A stretch of 64,000 nt of DNA from Methylosinus sp. Sm6. Its GTDB lineage: Bacteria; Pseudomonadota; Alphaproteobacteria; Rhizobiales; Beijerinckiaceae. The notes below the pieces were generated by a model. That model was given only the letters and a program-made list of their open reading frames with translations, was not told the origin of the DNA and did no database searches. The stretch is taken from the NCBI RefSeq assembly GCF_019802345.1, contig NZ_JAINDZ010000007.1, positions 1 through 64,000 on the forward strand, read 5' to 3'. Shown here one piece after another: positions 28,834 through 35,818 of the stretch; positions within the stretch are counted from its first letter, which is position 1; each line of letters opens with the position of its first letter. A program made the position numbers and the translations under genes.

Positions 28834-29873
28834 GGGGTCGGCGTCGCGTCGAAGACGGCGCGGCAGAGCTGCTTCACCGGCTGATCGCCGCGCATCGCAT
28901 AGATCGGATCGACGAAGATGCGATGCGCCATGACCTCGATGAACAGCTCGCGAATGTCCTCGGGAATGAGATAGTCGCGCCCCTCGAGGAAGGCGCGCAC
29001 GCGCGCCGCGCGCACGAGGAAGGCGAGGCCGCGCGGACTCGCGCCGCCCTTGACGAGATGGGCGACATCGAGGTCGGGAAGCGACACCGAAGCGGAGGCC
29101 GGCTCGAGCAGCGCCAGCCAGAGCCGCAGCACATAATGTTGAAGGGCCTCGCTGGCCTGTACCCGCTCCTGAATCGCATCGGCGACCGCGCCGACGGCGC
29201 GATAATCGAAGGAGCCGGGCTCGACCCGCTGAACCAGCGCGTCCGGATCATGGAAGCGCGGATCGAACAGCAATTGCCGGCGGGTTTCCGCGTCGCGCGG
29301 CGCCGTGACGGCGATCTCCATGAGAAAGCGGTCGCGCGCCGCCGCCGGCAGCTCGAATGTTTCTTCCCGTTCGATCATATTGCGGTCGGCGAAGACTTGC
29401 AGATGCGGAAAAGCATAGTCGCGATCGAATGCGGACACGCTGCGCTCGGCCATCAGCCGCAGCAGCAGCGAATGCACCTGCGGGCGCGCGCGATTGATCT
29501 CGTTGAAAAAGAAGACCGACAGCCGATCGGCCTTGCGCAGCAGCGCGCCGGGCTCCACGCGGGGCCGGCCATCGTCGGCGAGGTAGGTGTGATAAAGAAT
29601 GTCGGTCGGCATCATGTCGACCGTGCCCTCGACGCGGACAAAATCGCCGCCGAGCGCGCGCGACACCGCGCGCAGCAGAGTGGTCTTGCCGACGCCGACA
29701 TCGCCTTCGAGCAGCACATGGCCGCGGGAGAAGATCGAAATGGTGATCAACCGGATCGCGCGCGACTGCCCGATGACGGCCTTCTCGATCTCCTGCTCGA
29801 AGCGGCGCGCGCGGTCCCGCCAGACGTCGAGCCTTCCGTCGAATGTCTCACTCACGCTTGCGCCCTTCGACAT
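28830..29873 (-). CDS. mxaR: MxaR, MoxR-family AAA+ ATPase
   Basis: This 347-residue ATPase contains Walker A GDVGVGKTTLL (about residues 58-68) and Walker B FFFNEINRARP, both typical of MoxR proteins, which act as chaperones for vWA-containing partners. Here those would be MxaS, MxaC and MxaL. The frame continues to 30050, but that part overlaps the repeat and is not family-like. I place the start at ATG 29873; a GTG at 29855 (SETFDGRLD) with GAAGGG upstream is an alternative. A gap of 355 bases separates it from mxaI. Confidence 0.88.
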   Translation of the reverse strand: MSKGASVSETFDGRLDVWRDRARRFEQEIEKAVIGQSRAIRLITISIFSRGHVLLEGDVGVGKTTLLRAVSRALGGDFVRVEGTVDMMPTDILYHTYLADDGRPRVEPGALLRKADRLSVFFFNEINRARPQVHSLLLRLMAERSVSAFDRDYAFPHLQVFADRNMIEREETFELPAAARDRFLMEIAVTAPRDAETRRQLLFDPRFHDPDALVQRVEPGSFDYRAVGAVADAIQERVQASEALQHYVLRLWLALLEPASASVSLPDLDVAHLVKGGASPRGLAFLVRAARVRAFLEGRDYLIPEDIRELFIEVMAHRIFVDPIYAMRGDQPVKQLCRAVFDATPTP

Positions 29874-30228
29874 ATGGGCAGCGCGGCCACGATCTCGGGA
29901 AGGAACACGATGCGTTGTTGTCGAATGACATCGTTGGTCCAGATCGTGGCCGCCTGTTTCTGATGGTCTGCGTCGCCCGAGACGAAGACGCCGAAGGCCC
30001 CTTCCCTCATCCTCCCCCGCTGCGCGGGAGAGGGGCGGCCGAACTTTCACGGACCCTCGATGAAGCGCCGTAGCTGCTCCCTCTCCCGCGCAGCGGTGGA
30101 GAGTTGAGGAGGGGGCAATGAGCCCCCTTCGTTTTCATCGAAGCAGGTCTCGAGTCATTTCATTTGCAGCGAAGGGCCACCGCTCGACCGATTGCGTTCG
30201 AACGGAACACGCTCGCCGCGAGATTTCC
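29874..30228. other. Intergenic region between mxaI and mxaR
   Basis: This 355-base gap is unusually long for the inside of the mxa cluster. It contains the palindromic repeat at 30001-30119 (listed separately). The rest, including 29880-30000, shows no gene. It may contain an internal promoter for mxaRSACKLD. Confidence 0.45.
30001..30119. repeat. Dispersed palindromic element, copy B
   Basis: CCTCCCCCGC at 30011-30020 pairs with GCGGGAGAGG at about 30023-30032. A second hairpin-like stretch (CTCCCTCTCCCGCGC and GGTGGAGAG) lies at 30081-30108. The outer ends CCCCTTCCCTCATCC and GAGGAGGGGGCAATGAG are roughly inverted. Composition and architecture match the elements at 18550 and 55858. Confidence 0.55.
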
Positions 30229-30531
30229 TTATTCCGCCGGGATCTTGTCGACTTCGTAGATCCACTTGCCGCTCTTCTTGAAATAGGCGACCCGCTTCTG
30301 GTTGCGCGCTTCCATCGCCTGGATGGAGGTCTGCTGCTTGGCGAGTTCCTTGGGATCATGCTTGGGATCGTATTTCGAGCCCTCGACCTTCTCCGGGAAG
30401 CCGGGCTTGGGCTCCCAGCAATTGCCGGGGGCCTTGCACTTGGTGCCGTCATAGGCGAGCGCCGCTCCGAACGGAGCCGAGCACAGCGCGGCCGCGAGAG
30501 CCAGCGCGACAGTCCGATGCTCAAATTTCAT
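30229..30531 (-). CDS. mxaI: Methanol dehydrogenase small (beta) subunit MxaI
   Basis: This 100-residue secreted protein is the beta subunit of the calcium methanol dehydrogenase. The signal peptide is cut near ALA-YDGTKC (residue ~26). The mature part has the family-typical YDGTKCKAPGNCWEPKPGFP (two cysteines forming the known disulfide) and a lysine-rich amphipathic helix (AKQQTSIQAMEARNQKR). It is 63 bases downstream of mxaG. Confidence 0.97.
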   Translation of the reverse strand: MKFEHRTVALALAAALCSAPFGAALAYDGTKCKAPGNCWEPKPGFPEKVEGSKYDPKHDPKELAKQQTSIQAMEARNQKRVAYFKKSGKWIYEVDKIPAE

Positions 30532-30594
30532 TTGCTTGTCCTCCCTTTCTGATGCGAAGCGACAGCGCGCCCGACCGACTGAGCGCGCTCTCCC

Positions 30595-31179
30595 CTATTT
30601 CCCTTTCGCCGGGGCGCAGAGGCCGGGGGCGTCGTCCGGGAATGTCTCGCCCTGCTGATAGGGCTTGTAGGCCTTCTTCTGCGCCTCGGTGAACCACGGC
30701 GCCTGCGCCACATCGTCCTTATAGAGATGTCGGACCCAGGCCATGACCTTCAACATTTCGTCGAGCGTCAGATTGCCGTATTGCGGCCCCATCGAGGCTT
30801 GCGCGCCGCCGAAGATGGTGGAGAAGAGACCCACATCGGTCGCATTGTCCGGATAGGTCCAATAGCTGTCGTTGAGGCCGGGACCGATCTTGCCCTCGCC
30901 GAGATGGCCATGGCAGCCGGAACAGGCCGAGAGGAAGGTCTGCTCGCCCTGCTTCAGGCAGCTCTTGTCCTCGATGTAAGGATCGACGCCCGTCTCCAGG
31001 AATTTCTTCACGCCGGGCGTGTCGCGCCCTTCCGGCAAAGCCTCGTTGAAGTCGAGCGGCTCGCCGGTGACCGTGTTGTGGAAGCCGAGAGACGTCGACT
31101 GGCCGAAAGCCACGGTCGCGACTCCGCTCATCAATGCGCAGCACAGCAGAATGGACGCGCTTTTCTTGTTCCTGCTCAC
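30595..31179 (-). CDS. mxaG: Cytochrome cL, MxaG
   Basis: This 194-residue periplasmic c-type cytochrome accepts electrons from the MxaFI dehydrogenase. The signal peptide ends near AFG-QSTSLG (residue ~26). One heme site is seen, CSGCH (Cys86, Cys89, His90), and a distal Met is available in MKVMAWVRHLY or the ASMGPQYG stretch. A Cys near the C-terminus and Cys74 may form a disulfide, as in the family. It lies between mxaJ and mxaI in the standard order. Confidence 0.95.
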   Translation of the reverse strand: MSRNKKSASILLCCALMSGVATVAFGQSTSLGFHNTVTGEPLDFNEALPEGRDTPGVKKFLETGVDPYIEDKSCLKQGEQTFLSACSGCHGHLGEGKIGPGLNDSYWTYPDNATDVGLFSTIFGGAQASMGPQYGNLTLDEMLKVMAWVRHLYKDDVAQAPWFTEAQKKAYKPYQQGETFPDDAPGLCAPAKGK

Positions 31180-31221
31180 GATATTTTTCTCTCCCTGCTC
31201 CGGATCCGCTAGACGGCTCGA

Positions 31222-32124
31222 TCAATGAGCGAGCGAGAGAAGCGGAACGCCTTCCGCTTCGAGAATCGCGTCGATCTTCGGCTTTGCGGTCGTCAGCGCC
31301 GCGTCGATCTGCGCCAGCAGCGCCGTGTCGTCGCGGCGCACGCCGACCGACTGGTCGAATTGCTGCGGAACCTTTTCTCCATTGCTCTTCGCCGCATCAT
31401 CCGCGATCGTTTCGACACGCAGAGCGGTCGAGGAGCTTTTCACATAGCGGGCGACATCCGGCGCGAAGGCGACGGCGATATCGGCGGCGCCGGTCGCGAC
31501 TTCCTGCACCATCCGGCTCGGATCGATCTGCGTGTACTGATTGCGCGCCGACCGGAAGTTCACGAGCGAATAGAGATAATTCATATTGTTCTCGTAGAGC
31601 CCCTTGTCCTTCATCAGGACCTCGCCGGGCGAGCCGAAGGCGACCGCGAGACGGCCGAGGCTGTTGAGCCGCGGATCGTTCCAGGACTTGATGTCGAGCC
31701 CCCGGTCGGCGCGCGTGACGAAGACATAGCCGGCGCGATAATAGGGCTTGGAGCTGGCGACGCGCGGATCGCCGGTGTCGAGTCCGACGACGACATCGCA
31801 GAGCTTCTTATCGAGAAGGTCGCGAACGACATAGATCGCCGGCCGGTCGGTCCAGACGAATTGCGGCTTGCGCTTCATCGCCTCGGCGAGCGCCACGGCA
31901 ATCTTGTTCTCGAGGCCGGTCTCGTCCGCCAGGGACAGCGGCGGCTGGTTCTTCGATGCGCAAATGCGAAGCATATTCGGGTCCGCGGCCTGCACGGCCT
32001 GGGCCGGCGCGGGCGGCGCGTCCGGGTTCTGGACGCCGAGAGACGCGGCGCCGGCGGTCGCGCTCCACATCAGCTGCAGCGCCGGCACGGAGAGCGTCAC
32101 GACGGAGCGGAGTTTACGAGACAT
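31222..32124 (-). CDS. mxaJ: MxaJ, periplasmic solute-binding-like methanol oxidation protein
   Basis: This 300-residue periplasmic protein resembles amino-acid-binding proteins and belongs to the quinoprotein-dehydrogenase-associated group. A signal peptide is followed by NMLRICASKNQPPLSLADETG, the usual start of the binding-protein fold. The C-terminal domain contains VATGAADIAVAFAPDVARYV. MxaJ is needed for active methanol dehydrogenase and is thought to help assembly. A hairpin and 107 bases separate it from mxaF. Its counterpart in the xox cluster is at 48382-49260. Confidence 0.93.
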   Translation of the reverse strand: MSRKLRSVVTLSVPALQLMWSATAGAASLGVQNPDAPPAPAQAVQAADPNMLRICASKNQPPLSLADETGLENKIAVALAEAMKRKPQFVWTDRPAIYVVRDLLDKKLCDVVVGLDTGDPRVASSKPYYRAGYVFVTRADRGLDIKSWNDPRLNSLGRLAVAFGSPGEVLMKDKGLYENNMNYLYSLVNFRSARNQYTQIDPSRMVQEVATGAADIAVAFAPDVARYVKSSSTALRVETIADDAAKSNGEKVPQQFDQSVGVRRDDTALLAQIDAALTTAKPKIDAILEAEGVPLLSLAH

Positions 32125-32194
32125 GTTTCACCCTAGACAGCGGATCGCGATATGTATTCGAGCGTCCGGGCGTGTCGGCGTCCGAACGCGGAAG

Positions 32195-32219
32195 CCGCCG
32201 CCGGCTGAGCCGGCGGCGG
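32195..32219 (-). terminator. Strong hairpin between mxaF and mxaJ
   Basis: A perfect 11-base inverted repeat with a 3-base loop (CCGCCGCCGGC, TGA, GCCGGCGGCGG) starts 12 bases after the mxaF stop. There is no T-run. It could stabilise the mxaF message or cause partial termination so that mxaF is made in excess over mxaJGI. A similar hairpin follows xoxF. Confidence 0.55.
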
Positions 32220-32231
32220 TGCGGAAAGCGA

Positions 32232-34106
32232 TCAGTTCGCCTTGTATTCGCCGAGGTTCACATCGTCATAAGGGCCCTTGCCATTCAGCGAGAACACCAT
32301 CACGCCGCCACCCATCTGCGTGTAATTGGCGAGCTGCTTGAAGGCGCCCACCGCGCCGAGGCCGGCGGTCGGGTCCTGCAGGTCGAACACGAGGCCCACT
32401 CCCGGCCAGCCGCCGACGCCGTACAGGATGGCGACATATTCGACGCCCTTGTGCTGATAGACGATCGGATGGCCGATGACGCCCGACGGAAGCTTGAACT
32501 TCCACAAGAGCTCGCCGGTGTCGCTGTGACGGGCCTTGATGAAGCCGTCGAGCGTGCCGTAGAACACGACATTGCCCGCCGTGGCCGCCGTGCCGCCCCA
32601 AACGGCGAAGCGCTCCATCTTCTCCCATTTGAACTTGCCGGTGATGGCGTTATAGGCCTTGATCTGGCCGAGACCCTCGCCCTTCTGCCGATCGCCCTTC
32701 GGACCCGGATACATGTTGAGCGCCGCGCCGACGAAGAACTGACCCGCGCGATAGGGAAGCATGAAGGGCTCCCAATCCATGCAGATATGATTCACGCCGA
32801 GGAAGAACAGCTCCTTGGTCGGATCATAGGAGTCGAGGCCCTGATTGTGATAGCCCATCGCCGAGGGGCACACGTCCTTGGCGAGATGATCCATGCGCGT
32901 GCCATATTCCGGATCACGAACCGGCAGACCCGACTTCAGATCGACCTTCTTGAACACATTGACCGTGTCGTCGATCTTGTCGGCGGAGACCAGCGTGCCG
33001 TCGGTGCGGTCGAGCGTGTAGACGATGCCGTTGCGATCGGGATGGGTCAGCAGCTTGCGCAGCTTGCCGTCCTTGTCCTTCTGCTCGCTCAGCATCATGA
33101 AGTTGATGCCGGCGTAGTCCCACTCGTCGTGCGGCGTCTTCTGATAGCCGAACTTCGCTTCGCCCGTCTCGAGATCGCGGCCCCAGATGGTCATCGTCCA
33201 TTTGTTGTCGCCCGGGCGCATCGTCTCGTTCCACGGCGCCGGATTGCCGCTGCCGTAATAGACGAGGTTCGTGCCCGGATCATAAGCGAACCAGCCCCAA
33301 TTGGTGCCGCCGCCGATCTTCCAGGCGTCGCCTTCCCAGGTGGAGGTGCCGAGGCCCTTCTGGCCGTAATGCGGATTGGCCTTGTTGAAGTCGTCGCCGA
33401 TCAGCACGTCGGAATCCGGGCCGGTGGCGTAGGCGCGCCACTTCTGCTCGCCGGTGCGCACGTCATAAGCGGTCATATAGCCGCGCACGCCGAGTTCGGC
33501 GCCGGAGGAGCCGATGAGCACGATGTTCTTATAGACATGCGGAGCGACGGTGAGCGTCGAGCCGACCTTATAGTCGGAGTTCTCGATCTTCCACACCAGC
33601 GCGCCGGTCTCGGCGTTGAGCGCGACGACATTGCCGTCGAGCAGCGTCTTGACGATGAGCGACGGCGTGACGCCGTCGGTCGGCCAATAGGCGAGGCCGC
33701 GATTGACGATGTCGCAGCAGGCGACGGCGCGGGCCGCGGCGTTCTGCTTCGGCTTGTCCTGCCAGAGGATGCGGGTCGGATCGTCGAGATTGAGCGCGAA
33801 TGTATTGTTGGGGAAAGAGGTGTGAACATACATCTTGCCGTCGATGACGAGCGGCGAGCCTTCATGCCCGCTGAGCAGGCCGGTCGAGAAGGACCACGAC
33901 ACCTTCAGATTCTTGACATTGTCGGTGTTGATCTGCGTCAGCGTGCTGTAATGGTTGGCGCTGTAGTTCTTGCCCTGCATCGCCCAATTGTCTTCGCTCT
34001 TCGCCAGAGCCTCGAGCTTGTCCTCCGCGCGCGCCGGGGCGGAGAGCGCGAATGGCGCCGCGAGCAGGACGCTCACGAGGGATACGGAATTCAGCAGCTT
34101 CCTCAT
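32232..34106 (-). CDS. mxaF: Methanol dehydrogenase large subunit MxaF (calcium type)
   Basis: This 624-residue periplasmic PQQ enzyme oxidises methanol to formaldehyde with MxaI. The signal peptide ends near ARA-EDKLEA (residue 27). Visible active-site features are the vicinal Cys130-Cys131, Glu204 and Asn288 as metal ligands, the catalytic Asp330, and Ala332 two residues later in [10 protein letters not shown]. Ala at that place is the mark of calcium-type MxaF; lanthanide enzymes have Asp. Beta-propeller tryptophan motifs occur throughout. An ideal AGGAGGA site precedes the ATG. It is the first gene of the mxa cluster and is expected to be strongly expressed. Confidence 0.98.
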   Translation of the reverse strand: MRKLLNSVSLVSVLLAAPFALSAPARAEDKLEALAKSEDNWAMQGKNYSANHYSTLTQINTDNVKNLKVSWSFSTGLLSGHEGSPLVIDGKMYVHTSFPNNTFALNLDDPTRILWQDKPKQNAAARAVACCDIVNRGLAYWPTDGVTPSLIVKTLLDGNVVALNAETGALVWKIENSDYKVGSTLTVAPHVYKNIVLIGSSGAELGVRGYMTAYDVRTGEQKWRAYATGPDSDVLIGDDFNKANPHYGQKGLGTSTWEGDAWKIGGGTNWGWFAYDPGTNLVYYGSGNPAPWNETMRPGDNKWTMTIWGRDLETGEAKFGYQKTPHDEWDYAGINFMMLSEQKDKDGKLRKLLTHPDRNGIVYTLDRTDGTLVSADKIDDTVNVFKKVDLKSGLPVRDPEYGTRMDHLAKDVCPSAMGYHNQGLDSYDPTKELFFLGVNHICMDWEPFMLPYRAGQFFVGAALNMYPGPKGDRQKGEGLGQIKAYNAITGKFKWEKMERFAVWGGTAATAGNVVFYGTLDGFIKARHSDTGELLWKFKLPSGVIGHPIVYQHKGVEYVAILYGVGGWPGVGLVFDLQDPTAGLGAVGAFKQLANYTQMGGGVMVFSLNGKGPYDDVNLGEYKAN

Positions 34107-34452
34107 CGACGAGTCCTCCTGCGACGGGCGCGCGCGCCTCGCGGCGCTTTCGTCGAGCGCTTTCGTCGCCTCGTGAAATAGATTTGACGGTCGGCTGATC
34201 CGAAACCGTCTTGGTTTTTGCGTCCGTCCCTTCTCCGTAGAGAGCTCGATGACGGATCAGGTGGACCGGGAGCATATAAATTTAGGCGCGATAGTCTGTC
34301 TGCATGATTTATCGGTCATGTCGCGCGGGAAAAACATGCAACCGCCGCAGAAAATATCTCGCATCGCCACGAGCGCGCAAAAGCGGCTAAATCTGCGCAT
34401 GCAATCGCGACGCGCGCGCATGATTCGATGCGCGCGACAAGGAAGATCGAAA
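34107..34452 (-). promoter_or_regulatory. mxaF promoter region (divergent)
   Basis: These 346 bases separate mxaF from a rightward protease gene. AGGAGGA lies about eight bases before the mxaF ATG. Reading toward mxaF, AAGACG (34212-34207) resembles the AAGACA element reported for mxaF promoters of Methylobacterium, but I see no convincing matching downstream box. The region 34270-34350 is relatively AT-rich and may hold sites for MxaB or the protease promoter. No mxaW-like gene is present. Confidence 0.4.
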
Positions 34453-35322
34453 ATGAGCTCGAGCGGCCTCCCGGCTATGGCGTCGCAGTCGTTTCTCGCA
34501 CGGATTCGCGCGCGCGGCGTGGCTCTTTCGCTGATTGCGGCGCTGCTCGCCGCCGCGGCCTTCGCTTCGTTCGCCCGCGGCGCGGGCTCGGCCTCGATCG
34601 AGGAAGCGGCGCTCTATCCGCGCGACGATCGGCGGATGTTCGGGCGCGCGGATGAGGAGCGCTTTCCCGGCGCCGGCGTGCTGATGTGCTACACCGACGC
34701 TGGCGCGCTCGAGCGCGCCGCCGCGGGATGGCTGATCGGCTCGCGCGATCTCGTCGTCGTCAACGCGCATAATTTCATCGATCGGCAGGGCGCGCCGACG
34801 CGCCCGGTCGGCGATTGCTTCTTTCGCATCGCCGAGCAGGATCTCTATTTCGACCCGGAGAGCCTGCGGCTCGGACCGCCGAAGGGAACGAGCGCTCTGC
34901 ACATCACCGATGATTGGGCGCTGCTGCGGCTGCTATGGCCGGCCCCGGACATGATCCGGCCACAGCCGGAACCCGACGCCAGCGGCGTCGCGACCGGAGC
35001 GCAGATGCGCGTGACGATGGTGTCGCCGGCCGGACACGGCAATTCGCGGCTCGCGGCGACGCTCGAGCCCTGCGAGATTCATCGCATCGACGCGGCGACC
35101 GAGACCCATGTCCGCCGCGCGCGCCACGACTGCAACGACGGCTATGGCGGCTCGGGGTCCGGGCTCTTCGACGAACAGGATCGGCTGATCGCCATGCACA
35201 GCGCCTCGCTCGACATGAATGCGCGGCGCCCGTTCGACATCGAGGCGCATTACGGGTCGGCGCTGCTGTTCGAGGGCGATCTGCTGGCGGCGATAAGGGA
35301 GCGGCTGCGCGCGCCGAGGTAA
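34453..35322 (+). CDS. Secreted trypsin-like serine protease
   Basis: This 289-residue protein has an N-terminal membrane or signal segment (VALSLIAALLAAAAFASF, residues ~23-40). A chymotrypsin-type fold is suggested by the likely triad: His106 in VVVNAHNF, Asp153 or Asp154 in HITDDWALL, and Ser234 in YGGSGSGLFD. Four cysteines could form disulfides. AAGGAAG lies before ATG 34453, which I prefer to earlier in-frame ATGs. It diverges from mxaF; whether it processes methanol dehydrogenase components is unknown. Confidence 0.75.
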   Translation: MSSSGLPAMASQSFLARIRARGVALSLIAALLAAAAFASFARGAGSASIEEAALYPRDDRRMFGRADEERFPGAGVLMCYTDAGALERAAAGWLIGSRDLVVVNAHNFIDRQGAPTRPVGDCFFRIAEQDLYFDPESLRLGPPKGTSALHITDDWALLRLLWPAPDMIRPQPEPDASGVATGAQMRVTMVSPAGHGNSRLAATLEPCEIHRIDAATETHVRRARHDCNDGYGGSGSGLFDEQDRLIAMHSASLDMNARRPFDIEAHYGSALLFEGDLLAAIRERLRAPR

Positions 35323-35331
35323 TGCACGAAA

Positions 35332-35406
35332 TGGTGGGCGGCACAGGGATTGAACCTGTGACCCCTCCCGTGTGAAGGGAGTGCTCTCCCGCTGAGCTAG
35401 CCGCCC
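35332..35406 (-). tRNA. tRNA-Val (anticodon CAC)
   Basis: Read on the minus strand, GGGCGGC (acceptor 5' half) pairs with GCCGCCC. A D-arm TAGCTCAGCGGGAGAGC, an anticodon arm with stem CTCCC/GGGAG and loop TTCACAC, and a T-arm ACAGG-TTCAATC-CCTGT are all present. The anticodon is CAC, reading GUG. The CCA end is encoded. Confidence 0.96.
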
Positions 35407-35644
35407 GGGATCGGCCTGCTGTACGAAACGGCGCCGCATGCGTCAAGAGCATCCGAAGCGTTTCGTGAGGTTGGAGCGTCCGACCCTGCCGGCTCCCCTC
35501 TGTCCCGCAAGTGGTCCGAAGAACGGCGCAGGTCCGCGCGAGCGACTTACTATCGTAGCCGGGGCGGCGCAGCCGCATTCGTCGACTCTCCCGGCCTTGC
35601 GAGCACGGGCCGGCGGCACAGCGGCCGCGACCCGACCTCTCTAT

Positions 35645-35724
35645 TGATATCATTGTAATATGAAAATTGCCTCAGGCGACCAGCGCGGGCGTCGCTCCTC
35701 CGCGCTCGAAATACAATGATATCA
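35645..35724 (+). promoter_or_regulatory. Paired operator-like palindromes upstream of the TonB receptor
   Basis: TGATATCATTGTA (35645-35657) and its exact inverse TACAATGATATCA (35712-35724) form a perfect 13-base inverted repeat. The right site also contains the 12-base palindrome AATGATATCATT (35715-35726). The GATATC centres are 72 bases apart, close to seven helical turns, so two dimers could sit on the same face and loop the DNA. The cognate regulator is unknown. Confidence 0.6.
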
Positions 35725-35779
35725 TTCTGATTTATCAAATTTGCGCGCATACGGCTTCGCTCTAGACAGCCGCATTAAT

Positions 35780-35794
35780 ACCTATAAAATAGGT
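35780..35794 (+). promoter_or_regulatory. Palindrome just upstream of the receptor start
   Basis: ACCTAT, AAA, ATAGGT is a perfect 6-base inverted repeat 25 bases before the receptor ATG. It could be an operator overlapping the promoter or a short hairpin near the ribosome site. Confidence 0.35.
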
Positions 35795-35818
35795 CTGGAA
35801 AATGTGATGGAGGGGTTC

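Larger units (their letters stand above)
35407..35818. other. Long upstream region of the TonB-dependent receptor
   Basis: This 412-base gap between tRNA-Val and the receptor gene contains no protein gene that I accept. Its right half (35640-35800) is strikingly AT-rich and carries the paired palindromic sites listed separately, so it is most likely a regulated promoter. Confidence 0.5.
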
